NCBI GenBank assembly: GCA_024279745.1
Contig: JAJRRE010000263.1
Location: 1 to 5,072, forward strand
Reading direction: 5' to 3'
DNA length: 5,072 nucleotides
From: Alphaproteobacteria bacterium
Lineage (GTDB): Bacteria > Pseudomonadota > Alphaproteobacteria > Rhizobiales > Hyphomicrobiaceae
Shown: one piece after another, positions 1 through 5,072 of the stretch
How positions within the stretch are numbered: position 1 is the stretch's first letter
Layout of the letters: every line of letters starts with the position of its first letter
The notes under the pieces: generated by a model
Seen by the model: the letters and a program-made list of their open reading frames with translations, nothing else
Database searches by the model: none
Told to the model about the DNA's origin: nothing
Made by a program: the position numbers and the translations under genes

Positions 1-339
1 AGAAAATGCGCTTTTATGAAAGAAGTGTGCCGCCAGACCGGGATCGCTGTGGACATCGTGGAAGAACGAATCGAATCATCCGCGACTCACGATAGAGTGG
101 GCAGTGTCGATATTGTATCCGCGCGCGCGTTGGCGTCCTTGTCGCAACTGATCGAATTGTCGTCTCCCTACAGGCACAGCAATAGCATTTGCCTGTTTAT
201 GAAGGGGCAAGCGGTTGCGGTGGAAGTTAAGGAAGCTGCGCAGCATTGGTCTTTCCAGTGCGAATTAGTGTCCAGCATCACGGACACTTCGGCGCGCATA
301 GCCGTGGTGAAGAGAATAGAAGCGAAAGTGGAGGGTTGA
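1..339 (+). CDS. rsmG: RsmG (GidB), 16S rRNA m7G527 methyltransferase, C-terminal part
   Basis: Partial gene: the frame is open from base 1 and ends at TGA 337-339, giving 112 residues. RsmG uses S-adenosylmethionine to methylate N7 of G527 in 16S rRNA. The visible part starts with RKCAFMKEVCRQTGI, which matches the family's 'R..FL.EV.R..G' segment after the SAM-binding core. It continues with SARALASLSQLIELSSP and LFMKGQAVAVEVKEA, equivalent to the conserved RALA...LL...P and FLKG...E.E.A blocks of the C-terminal half. The SAM-binding glycine motif must lie upstream of the window. An ATG at 16 is internal, not the start. The identification is supported strongly by parA beginning 4 bases after the stop, the classic gidB-parA-parB order near bacterial origins. 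The sequence is somewhat diverged but not broken. Confidence 0.92.
   Translation, partial: RKCAFMKEVCRQTGIAVDIVEERIESSATHDRVGSVDIVSARALASLSQLIELSSPYRHSNSICLFMKGQAVAVEVKEAAQHWSFQCELVSSITDTSARIAVVKRIEAKVEG
330..335 (+). promoter_or_regulatory. Shine-Dalgarno site of parA
   Basis: GGAGGG lies inside the last codons of rsmG, 8 bases before the GTG at 344. It supports that GTG as the parA start and suggests coupled translation with rsmG. Confidence 0.7.
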
Positions 340-343
340 GCCC

Positions 344-1192
344 GTGACCGGCACGACCAATAGTCTAATCGATAAAGCCTCCGGGCTGCGTGTGTTATCT
401 GTCGCCAATCAAAAGGGCGGCGTAGGTAAAACCACAACGGCGATCAATCTGGGAACCGCTTTGGCGGCTGTCGGCGAACGGGTCCTGATCCTGGACCTCG
501 ATCCGCAGGGCAATGCCAGCACCGGTCTGGGGATCACCAATGATCAGCGCAGTTTGAGTTCTTATGAAGTGCTTGCCGGTGAGGTCAGTCTCAGCGAAGC
601 CATTCAAGAAACATTGGTACCCGATCTCCATATTGTTCCAGCCAATGCCGATTTGGTCGGGTTGGAAACGGCAATGATGAGCGAAGCCAATAAGCCTTAC
701 CGCCTGCGTGATGCGGTTTCGACCTGGGTGGCTGAGCAGCATTCGGGTGCCAGCGGGGCAGGTCTTTTTACTTATGTGCTAATCGACTGTCCACCATCCC
801 TCAACCTGCTGACCTTGAATGCAATGGTGGCGTCCCATGCTGTTCTGGTTCCCGTGCAATGTGAGTTCTTTGCGCTTGAAGGGATTTCACAGTTGAACGA
901 ATCGATCGAGCAAATTCGCGCCTCGCTTAATCCGGAGCTGGAAATTCAGGGTGTGGTGCTGACCATGCATGATGCGCGCACCGGATTGTCAAAAGAAGTT
1001 GCGTTGAACGTGCGCGAGTTCTTCGGACCGAAGGTTTATGAAACTGTCATCCCGCGCAATGTGCGCGTTGCAGAAGCCCCCTCCCATGGCAAACCGATCC
1101 TGCTTTATGATCACGATTGCCCTGGGTCCAAGGCTTATGTGGAATTGGCGCGTGAAATCATCGACCGTGAAAAGATGTACCAGGCCGCCTGA
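344..1192 (+). CDS. parA: ParA (Soj-type) chromosome partitioning ATPase
   Basis: 282 residues, usual for a chromosomal ParA. It is a cytoplasmic deviant-Walker ATPase that binds DNA non-specifically as an ATP dimer and moves ParB-parS complexes. Visible motifs: deviant Walker A KGGVGKTT at residues 24-31, with the signature lysine K24 and the P-loop lysine K29; Walker A' DLDPQGN at 51-57; Walker B region LIDCPPSL at 146-153; and the conserved PVQCEFFALEG at 170-180. The start is GTG 344 with GGAGGG 8 bases upstream. The short N-terminal extension before the P-loop, without an HTH domain, places it with chromosomal Soj/ParA rather than the large plasmid type Ia ParAs. It starts 4 bases after rsmG, so it is probably co-transcribed with it, and parB follows. 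All catalytic residues I can check are intact. Confidence 0.97.
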   Translation: MTGTTNSLIDKASGLRVLSVANQKGGVGKTTTAINLGTALAAVGERVLILDLDPQGNASTGLGITNDQRSLSSYEVLAGEVSLSEAIQETLVPDLHIVPANADLVGLETAMMSEANKPYRLRDAVSTWVAEQHSGASGAGLFTYVLIDCPPSLNLLTLNAMVASHAVLVPVQCEFFALEGISQLNESIEQIRASLNPELEIQGVVLTMHDARTGLSKEVALNVREFFGPKVYETVIPRNVRVAEAPSHGKPILLYDHDCPGSKAYVELAREIIDREKMYQAA

Positions 1193-1256
1193 ACCAGCGG
1201 CGCTGCTGAGTAACGTTTTGAAACCAGATTGACTGACGAGGGAGCATTAGAATTCG

Positions 1257-2150
1257 ATGACAGCTATACCGATGCAAAAGAACGGACGGTTGGGCAGGGG
1301 GCTGGCGTCGCTGATTGGTGATGCGACACCAAGTTCGCCAAAGCTTCCGCCGGAGGGTGAGCATCGGGTCGTCGGGATCGAGAAGGTCAGCGCCAGTTCG
1401 ATCAACCCGCGTAAAGAATTCAAGGCTGATGAATTAAAAGAGCTGGCCGATTCCATAACTCAAAAAGGTCTGGTTCAGCCGATCATTGTTCGCTTTAAGG
1501 GCGATACGGAAAGTGAGTATGAAATTGTTGCCGGCGAGCGCAGATGGCGGGCCGCGCAGCAAGCTGGCTTCCACACTATTCCCGTGGTGGTGCGCGACCT
1601 TGACGACCAGGAAGTCCTTGAGCTTGCAATTATCGAGAACGTTCAGCGTGCGGATCTTAATGCGATTGAAGAGGCTAATGGCTACCGGGACCTCATTCAG
1701 AAGTATAGTTACACGCAAGATAAAGTAGCTGATGTGATCGGAAAAAGCCGTAGTCACCTTGCAAATACAATGCGGCTATTGAAGCTTCCAACTGACGTGC
1801 AAACCATGGTGCAGGATGGCCGTCTAACGGCCGGTCATGCGCGGGCACTGGTCGGGCGCGAAGATGCGGAACAATTGGCGCAGCGCATTGTTGATCAAAA
1901 TCTGAATGTGCGCGATATTGAGGCGCTGGTGCAGACCTTGAATGATGGCGGTGAAGGCGCTCCAAGAAAACGTACCCGCGAGAAGGATGCCGATACACGC
2001 GCCTTTGAAACCGAAATGTCCGACGTTCTTGGGCTCAAGATTGAGATTAAACGCGGGTCTGGCGAAAGCGGAACCTTGCAAATTAAATACGGTAATTTTG
2101 ATCAGCTAGACTATATTCGGATGCGGCTGCTTGGCGCCGTCGGCGAATAG
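1257..2150 (+). CDS. parB: ParB (Spo0J) centromere-binding CTPase
   Basis: 297 residues, normal length. ParB binds parS, loads as a CTP-dependent sliding clamp and stimulates ParA. Order seen: the basic N-terminal motif RLGRGLASLIGD at 11-22, which activates the ParA ATPase; the N-terminal CTP-binding domain with the GERRWRA box at 93-99; the ENVQRADLNAIEEA motif at 127-140; a helix-turn-helix (about 153-177, TQDKVADVIGKSRSHLANTMRLLKL); LTAGHARAL at 190-198; a charged linker at about 230-247; and a C-terminal dimerisation domain to residue 297. The arginines of the CTP motif are intact. The start ATG 1257 has GAGGGAG at 1238-1244, a rather long spacing of 12 bases; the in-frame ATG at 1272 (residue 6) is an alternative that still keeps the ParA-activating motif. 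The 64-base gap after parA has no clear terminator or promoter, so the two genes are probably one operon. Confidence 0.97.
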   Translation: MTAIPMQKNGRLGRGLASLIGDATPSSPKLPPEGEHRVVGIEKVSASSINPRKEFKADELKELADSITQKGLVQPIIVRFKGDTESEYEIVAGERRWRAAQQAGFHTIPVVVRDLDDQEVLELAIIENVQRADLNAIEEANGYRDLIQKYSYTQDKVADVIGKSRSHLANTMRLLKLPTDVQTMVQDGRLTAGHARALVGREDAEQLAQRIVDQNLNVRDIEALVQTLNDGGEGAPRKRTREKDADTRAFETEMSDVLGLKIEIKRGSGESGTLQIKYGNFDQLDYIRMRLLGAVGE

Positions 2151-2174
2151 TAGGGTCGGGTTTAGTCGGGTAGC

Positions 2175-2194
2175 GTTTCCATCGTTCTGGAAAC
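2175..2194. repeat. Perfect 7-bp inverted repeat after parB
   Basis: GTTTCCA (2175-2181) and TGGAAAC (2188-2194) flank the 6-base loop TCGTTC, 24 bases after the parB stop. A short T run (2202-2205) follows 7 bases later, so it could be a weak terminator of the parAB transcript, though the T run is too far away and too short for a textbook one. The outer GTTTC/GAAAC pentamers equal parS half-site ends, but the spacing (10 instead of 4 bases) is wrong for parS. Confidence 0.45.
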
Positions 2195-2212
2195 CATGCC
2201 GTTTTAACTTTG

Positions 2213-2246
2213 GCAGCGGGCTTGCTAGTGTTGGCTGCTGTGTTTT
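2213..2246 (+). terminator. Weak terminator-like hairpin upstream of hisE
   Basis: GCAGC (2213-2217) can pair with GCTGC (2234-2238) across a 16-base loop, followed within four bases by a TTTT run at 2242-2245. The stem is only 5 bp, so this is a tentative call. If real, it would end the parAB transcript, and hisE would need a promoter in the next 40 bases; I see no convincing -35/-10 pair there. The whole 139-base gap (2151-2289) otherwise shows no small gene. Confidence 0.2.
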
Positions 2247-2289
2247 CTGACCTGCCATCTCATGGCTGTTTGAACCCAAGTGAGTTGTA

Positions 2290-2625
2290 ATGAGTACCGA
2301 TGTTTTGATCCAGTTGGCGCGCACCATCAAAGAGCGCCGCGCAGACAGTGCTGGAAAGTCCTATACGCGCCAGTTACTCGATGGCGGCCCCGAGCGCTGC
2401 GCCAAAAAACTCGGCGAGGAGGCGGTTGAAACCGTCATAGCTTTAACGGCTCAAGATGATGACGCGCTGCGCGGTGAGGCCGCCGATCTTCTCTATCATT
2501 TGTTGGTGGCGCTTGAGTGCCGCGATGTCGCGATTGATGATGTGCTCGGCGTCTTGCAAAAAAGAATGGGCATGTCCGGGCTCGATGAAAAAGCCTCTCG
2601 TACTGTTGAACGTAAAGAGCGTTAA
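2290..2625 (+). CDS. hisE: HisE, phosphoribosyl-ATP pyrophosphatase
   Basis: 111 residues, the usual size for a stand-alone alphaproteobacterial HisE. It hydrolyses phosphoribosyl-ATP to phosphoribosyl-AMP and pyrophosphate, step two of histidine synthesis, in the cytoplasm. It belongs to the all-alpha MazG-like NTP pyrophosphatase fold. The metal-binding acidic residues are visible in KKLGEEAVETVIA (39-51; E43, E44, E47) and GEAADLLYHLLVAL (62-75; E63, D66). The C-terminal SGLDEKASR is also typical. The start ATG 2290 has AAGTGAG (2278-2284) 5 bases upstream, a modest Shine-Dalgarno. It is not fused to HisI, and no other his gene is next to it on the left, where parB sits; in many alphaproteobacteria hisE follows hisF. 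The stop TAA overlaps the Shine-Dalgarno of coaA, so the two genes are very likely co-transcribed. Confidence 0.95.
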   Translation: MSTDVLIQLARTIKERRADSAGKSYTRQLLDGGPERCAKKLGEEAVETVIALTAQDDDALRGEAADLLYHLLVALECRDVAIDDVLGVLQKRMGMSGLDEKASRTVERKER

Positions 2626-2636
2626 GGAATTAGGTG

Positions 2637-3602
2637 ATGTCCGCTCACGAAACCGCGCGCAGCGCCCTCAAGTTTTCACCCTATAGTAAATTCTCGCGGG
2701 CGGAATGGGCAAAGCTGCGGGCCGATACACCAATGACGCTCGCCTCCGATGAAATGCAGCAATTGTCGGGCTTGATCGATGTGTTGTCGATTGAAGAAGT
2801 TGAGCAAATTTACCTCCCACTGTCGCGCCTGCTTAATCTATATGTGGCCGCGTCGCAAAATCTCTACGCGGTAACCAATACGTTCCTGGGATCGGCTGAT
2901 CATAAGGTCCCGTTTATTTTGGGTGTCGCCGGGTCGGTTGCAGTAGGTAAGAGTACGACGGCGCGTGTGCTGCAAGCGTTGCTCGCGCGCTGGCCCGATC
3001 ACCCGCGGGTCGACCTCATCACAACCGATGGTTTTTTATATCCTAATGAGATTTTGCAATCGCGCGAACTGATGGAACGCAAAGGCTTCCCGGCCAGTTT
3101 CGATACCAATAAATTGCTCAATTTTCTAGCCGATGTGAAAGCCGGGCGGGCTGAAGTCAACGCGCCGATCTATTCGCATTTCCACTATGATATTCTGGCC
3201 GGCCAATATACCAAGATTGAGAACCCTGATATTTTGATTGTTGAGGGCCTGAATGTTTTGCAGCCGGCGCGGATGCCGATGGATGGCTCGGCGATCCCGT
3301 TTGTATCCGACTTCTTCGATTTTGCGATTTATATCGATGCGGCCGCGCAAACGATTGAAGACTGGTATATCAATCGCTTTATGCATTTGCGCAAAACGGC
3401 GTTCCGCGATCCGGGTGCTTATTTTCATCGTTATTCGCAATTGAGTGATGAAGATGCACGGGCGACGGCGCGTGATATCTGGCGCAGAATTAATCTGGTC
3501 AATCTACAGGAGAATATCCTGCCAACCCGCCAGCGCGCCAGTTTAATCCTGACCAAAAGTGCCTGTCACAAAATTGAGGCCGTTGAGCTGCGCAAGCTGT
3601 AA
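2637..3602 (+). CDS. coaA: CoaA, type I pantothenate kinase
   Basis: 321 residues, close to the E. coli enzyme. It phosphorylates pantothenate with ATP to 4'-phosphopantothenate, the first and usually CoA-inhibited step of coenzyme A synthesis. Visible: an N-terminal FSPYSKFSRAEWAKL segment (13-27) typical of CoaA; the P-loop GVAGSVAVGKST (96-107, lysine K105); TTDGFLYP (129-136) with the catalytic aspartate D131; YSHFHYDI (179-186), in the pantothenate-binding region; ILIVEGLNVLQ (199-209); and a C-terminal FRDPGAYFHRY block. It has the bacterial P-loop kinase fold, not the type II or type III (CoaX) fold. The start is double: GTG 2634 is directly followed by ATG 2637. I chose ATG because AAGGA (2624-2628) then sits 8 bases away, against 5 for GTG. 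The gene lies 11 bases after hisE and shares its transcript. No defects are seen. Confidence 0.95.
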   Translation: MSAHETARSALKFSPYSKFSRAEWAKLRADTPMTLASDEMQQLSGLIDVLSIEEVEQIYLPLSRLLNLYVAASQNLYAVTNTFLGSADHKVPFILGVAGSVAVGKSTTARVLQALLARWPDHPRVDLITTDGFLYPNEILQSRELMERKGFPASFDTNKLLNFLADVKAGRAEVNAPIYSHFHYDILAGQYTKIENPDILIVEGLNVLQPARMPMDGSAIPFVSDFFDFAIYIDAAAQTIEDWYINRFMHLRKTAFRDPGAYFHRYSQLSDEDARATARDIWRRINLVNLQENILPTRQRASLILTKSACHKIEAVELRKL

Positions 3603-3651
3603 TGGGCTTGCCGCAGCTGTTGTGGTGATCGCGGGGCAGACCCCAAGGTTT

Positions 3652-3696
3652 GACGGCGCAGACGAGACCCCACAGCCTCGACGGCGCAGACGAGAC
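3652..3696. repeat. Two exact 17-base direct repeats
   Basis: GACGGCGCAGACGAGAC occurs at 3652-3668 and again at 3680-3696, a 28-base period with an 11-base spacer. A shorter echo, GACCCCA, at 3639-3645 and 3666-3672 (27-base offset) suggests about two and a half degenerate units. It lies in the convergent gap between coaA and the minus-strand gene, with no ORF of its own. Function unknown; two units are too few to call a CRISPR array. Confidence 0.75.
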
Positions 3697-3709
3697 GGCG
3701 GCGTAAACT

Positions 3710-3753
3710 AAAGCCGACCGACCGATCGCGCGCTACCCGGTTCAAGCGGCTTT
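3710..3753 (-). terminator. Possible hairpin at the end of the minus-strand HTH gene
   Basis: Read on the minus strand, AAAGCCG (3753-3747) pairs with CGGCTTT (3716-3710) over a 30-base loop in which ACCG and CGGT can form an inner stem. The stem overlaps the last codons of the gene and is followed by AGTTTA rather than a solid T run. Only a tentative terminator. The rest of the 139-base convergent gap holds the 17-base repeats and a small GGGG-CAGA-CCCC hairpin (3633-3644). Confidence 0.25.
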
Positions 3754-4437
3754 GCGTTTTGTCCGCTTTGGATAACTACCGCTCATTGCCTTGAACATAT
3801 CGGCCTGTTGTTTAACCAGATTGGTCATTGGCCCCATCCGCATCATCTGCTGGTAGAACTGAACCTGCGTGTGCATGGCAACCGCGGATAGATCCATTCC
3901 AATTCTAAGCCAGGGCGGCATGGTCATGCCGTAAGGCGAGACCGGGCCAAAAGGTGAGACCCGGCTGGAACTCGCAGTGCTTTTGTTGGTCTGTGATTGA
4001 CTATCACCGGGGTCTGCCGAAGCAGCTGCTGAAGTTGCTTGGTTTTTGTCGCTCGGGACCGCAGTGCCATTGGTCGATGGTTGTGAAACCGACTTTGAGT
4101 GATTTGGCGACCGTTTGGTTTTGGCTGTACCCGAAGCGCGTAAGGCCATTGCAGCCTGGCGGTTTTTTCCCATGGTATTGGAAGCGCTGGATCTGGAACC
4201 ACTCGATCTGGAACCGCTTTCGCGCGTTGCAATCACACCATTGGAGGTGCTGGAGCGATTATACTTCCCGCGCAACCGTCGCAGTGACGCGCGATCGGTG
4301 ATGCCGATTGATTTAATTGCGTCGCTTAAACTTAACGTTGGCTGGCTCGCAAGAAGGCTGGCAATTTTGGCCAGTCTATCGCTGTCGTCGATTGTTGAAC
4401 CGGGTTTACGTGTATTGCTGATTGAGATCTTGGTCAC
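3742..4437 (-). CDS. Unrecognised protein: HTH-like N-terminus, Ser-rich linker, conserved-looking C-terminus
   Basis: I do not recognise this gene. From GTG 4437 it encodes 231 residues. Residues 19-60 (SDRLAKIASLLASQPTLSLS, then DAIKSIGITDRASLRRLRGK) look like a small helix-turn-helix: two helices, a glycine turn and a basic recognition-like helix. Residues about 61-158 are a low-complexity linker rich in Ser, Ala, Thr, Asn and Lys/Arg, probably disordered. Residues 161-231 contain SPFGPVSPYGM, then PPWLRIGMDLSAVAMHTQVQ and FYQQMMRMGPM, a probable amphipathic helical segment, and end in the basic tail KRTKRKAA. No signal peptide or membrane span is seen. The GTG start is chosen because AAGGAG lies 8 bases upstream; an upstream ATG (4488) would add 17 Cys-rich residues without a comparable site. 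A DNA-binding regulator or a phasin/granule-associated protein are possibilities by general resemblance only. The antisense ORF in 4115-4525 is less credible. Confidence 0.7.
   Translation of the reverse strand: MTKISISNTRKPGSTIDDSDRLAKIASLLASQPTLSLSDAIKSIGITDRASLRRLRGKYNRSSTSNGVIATRESGSRSSGSRSSASNTMGKNRQAAMALRASGTAKTKRSPNHSKSVSQPSTNGTAVPSDKNQATSAAASADPGDSQSQTNKSTASSSRVSPFGPVSPYGMTMPPWLRIGMDLSAVAMHTQVQFYQQMMRMGPMTNLVKQQADMFKAMSGSYPKRTKRKAA
4178..4222. repeat. 15-base degenerate tandem repeat inside the Ser-rich linker
   Basis: Three adjacent 15-base units: 4178-4192, 4193-4207 and 4208-4222. The core GATCTGGAACC is exact at 4190-4200 and 4205-4215. In the minus-strand gene it encodes two GSRSS units and a third degraded one, so the linker probably grew by in-frame duplication. 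Confidence 0.6.
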
Positions 4438-4445
4438 CGCACACT

Positions 4446-4451
4446 CTCCTT
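4446..4451 (-). promoter_or_regulatory. Shine-Dalgarno site deciding the GTG start at 4437
   Basis: AAGGAG on the minus strand, 8 bases before GTG 4437. It is the strongest ribosome-binding sequence near this gene and argues against the upstream ATG at 4488. Confidence 0.7.
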
Positions 4452-4453
4452 GG

Positions 4454-4474
4454 ACACAAATTTGTACACAAATT
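4454..4474. promoter_or_regulatory. Operator-like overlapping dyads and direct repeat
   Basis: Directly upstream of the Shine-Dalgarno of the HTH gene lies ACACAAATT twice (4454-4462 and 4466-4474, a 12-base period, about one helical turn). The same bases form a perfect 10-bp palindrome ACAAATTTGT (4456-4465) and a second dyad, AATTTGT-AC-ACAAATT (4459-4474). Such overlapping symmetry next to a gene with a putative DNA-binding domain is what an autoregulatory operator would look like, but binding is inferred only. Confidence 0.45.
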
Positions 4475-4486
4475 GGCCTTGCACAC

Positions 4487-4516
4487 ATATTAGCCTTGAA
4501 CGCATTTGGAATTGAA
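4487..4516 (-). promoter_or_regulatory. Candidate promoter of the HTH gene
   Basis: On the minus strand, TTCAAT (4516-4511) and TAATAT (4492-4487) are separated by 18 bases. The -10 match is fair and the -35 match poor. If used, transcription would begin near 4480 and the dyads at 4454-4474 would lie in the first 30 bases of the transcript. Low certainty. Confidence 0.2.
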
Positions 4517-4685
4517 CAAATCTAATTTTGGTCAAATCCGTAACTCGTTCAACTTCTACCGCGCCGGGTCCCCGCCCATCGCGCGCTGTATCATAGCCCT
4601 CGTCCCAGTAACACTCGATTATGTCAGCAATCTATCACAGGCCGGGCAATAATAGCGAAGAATGTTTTTACCCTGTTGGCTTTAA
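4517..4685. other. Non-coding stretch between the kinase and the HTH gene
   Basis: Together with the sites listed above, 4438-4685 is 248 bases without a gene. It contains a very GC-rich patch (4558-4586, 25 of 29 bases G or C) in which CGCGC (4560-4564) can pair with GCGCG (4581-4585). On the minus strand a 12-codon ORF (ATG at 4593 to TAG, starting MIQRAM) crosses this patch, with GAGGG only two bases before it, too close to be convincing. I see no tRNA and no clear terminator for the kinase gene. Confidence 0.4.
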
Positions 4686-5072
4686 TCAAACATCAACGCC
4701 GTTTTCTTTTGCCAATTGCGCCAGTTCAGTTTGTGGACGCGCGCCAATATGGCTGATGATTTCTGCCGCTGCGATTGAGCCGAGCTGACCACAGGTGAGC
4801 ATATCGGCGCCCTTTGCCAGGCCGTATAGAATACCGGCGGCATATAGATCGCCGGCGCCGGTCGTATCAACAACCTGGCCCACGGGCGATGCGGGAATTT
4901 GCGTAACCTCGCCGTCCTGCATGATTACCGATCCTTGCGCGCCCAGTGTAATTGCAGCCAGCTTCGTATCGGCCTTTACGCGGGACAGGGCATCGTCAAA
5001 TGATGTTGTCTCATAAAGTGCAAGCACTTCTTCTTCATTGGCAAATAGAACATCGACACCATCGCGGATCAG
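4686..5072 (-). CDS. PfkB-family kinase, probably adenosine kinase, C-terminal part
   Basis: Partial: the frame is open to the window edge (base 5072) and ends at TGA (4688-4686), giving 128 residues. The PfkB (ribokinase) family transfers the ATP gamma-phosphate to a sugar or nucleoside hydroxyl. Visible: GVDVLFANEEEVLALYE near the left end of the protein fragment (residues 5-21), resembling the adenosine kinase 'LFANE.E' block; TLGAQGS (42-48), the family's T.G..G motif; and the PfkB signature 2, DTTGAGDLYAAGILYGLA (69-86), with the anion-hole glycines and the catalytic-base aspartate D75. The C-terminus includes AAEIISHIGARPQ, also adenosine-kinase-like. Adenosine kinase (AMP from adenosine, purine salvage) is favoured over ribokinase or fructokinase, but the substrate-binding N-terminal half is outside the window. 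It points toward the HTH gene, 248 bases away, with no sign of a shared operon. Confidence 0.9.
   Translation of the reverse strand: MIRDGVDVLFANEEEVLALYETTSFDDALSRVKADTKLAAITLGAQGSVIMQDGEVTQIPASPVGQVVDTTGAGDLYAAGILYGLAKGADMLTCGQLGSIAAAEIISHIGARPQTELAQLAKENGVDV

Noticed and set aside
395..742. Minus-strand ORF of 115 codons inside parA
   Set aside because: Shadow of the strongly conserved parA frame; its product has no recognisable motif.
1214..1223. GTTTTGAAAC as a parS-like site in the parA-parB gap
   Set aside because: Only 4-base arms, and the central CACGTG-type core of parS is missing. No canonical parS was found in the window.
1228..1256. TTGACT before parB as a -35 box
   Set aside because: A matching -10 would fall on the parB start codon, leaving no room for the ribosome-binding site. 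parB is more simply co-transcribed with parA.
3126..3440. Minus-strand ORF of 104 codons inside coaA
   Set aside because: Antisense shadow of a clear coaA with intact catalytic motifs.
3652..3696. Possible CRISPR array
   Set aside because: Only two short repeats with one 11-base spacer, and no cas genes nearby.
4438..4488. ATG at 4488 as the start of the HTH-type protein
   Set aside because: It would add 17 Cys-rich residues translated from the operator-like repeats, and it lacks a Shine-Dalgarno as good as the AAGGAG in front of GTG 4437.
4115..4525. Plus-strand ORF of 136 codons antisense to the HTH-type gene
   Set aside because: It lies opposite the minus-strand gene, which has a strong Shine-Dalgarno sequence and a motif-rich C-terminus. 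The plus-strand product has no recognisable motif, and its repeats (LDLEPLDLEPL) only mirror the 15-base tandem.

Overview
The window looks like a piece of an alphaproteobacterial chromosome, probably close to the replication origin. The 5' part carries the conserved order rsmG-parA-parB (16S rRNA methyltransferase and chromosome partitioning). It continues on the same strand into hisE and a type I coaA, a pair that in many alphaproteobacteria ends the hisBHAFE-coaA cluster. Base composition is moderate (roughly 50-55% GC by eye). I cannot name the genus; assignment to Alphaproteobacteria rests on gene order and protein flavour, not on a database search.

Layout. Bases 1-339 are the C-terminal 112 codons of rsmG. 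parA (344-1192, GTG start) follows after 4 bases, and parB (1257-2150) after 64 bases. A 139-base gap holds an inverted repeat and a weaker hairpin. Then come hisE (2290-2625) and coaA (2637-3602), almost touching. All of these read on the plus strand. After coaA the coding direction flips. A 139-base convergent gap contains two exact 17-base direct repeats. It is followed on the minus strand by an unrecognised gene (3742-4437) encoding an HTH-like N-terminus, a long Ser-rich linker and a conserved-looking C-terminal block. Upstream of that gene lie a clear Shine-Dalgarno sequence and an operator-like A/T-rich dyad. A 248-base non-coding stretch (4438-4685) separates it from the 3' end of a PfkB-family sugar/nucleoside kinase, most like adenosine kinase, on the minus strand; this gene runs off the right edge.

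Function. ParA and ParB form the chromosome segregation system: the ParA ATPase and the parS-binding CTPase ParB. No canonical parS site is visible here. HisE performs the second step of histidine synthesis and CoaA the first step of coenzyme A synthesis; they look co-transcribed but are not functionally linked. The PfkB kinase probably salvages adenosine.

Novelty. I see no evidence of a new multi-gene system. The least explained items are the minus-strand HTH/linker gene with its upstream dyad, and the 17-base repeats in the convergent gap.
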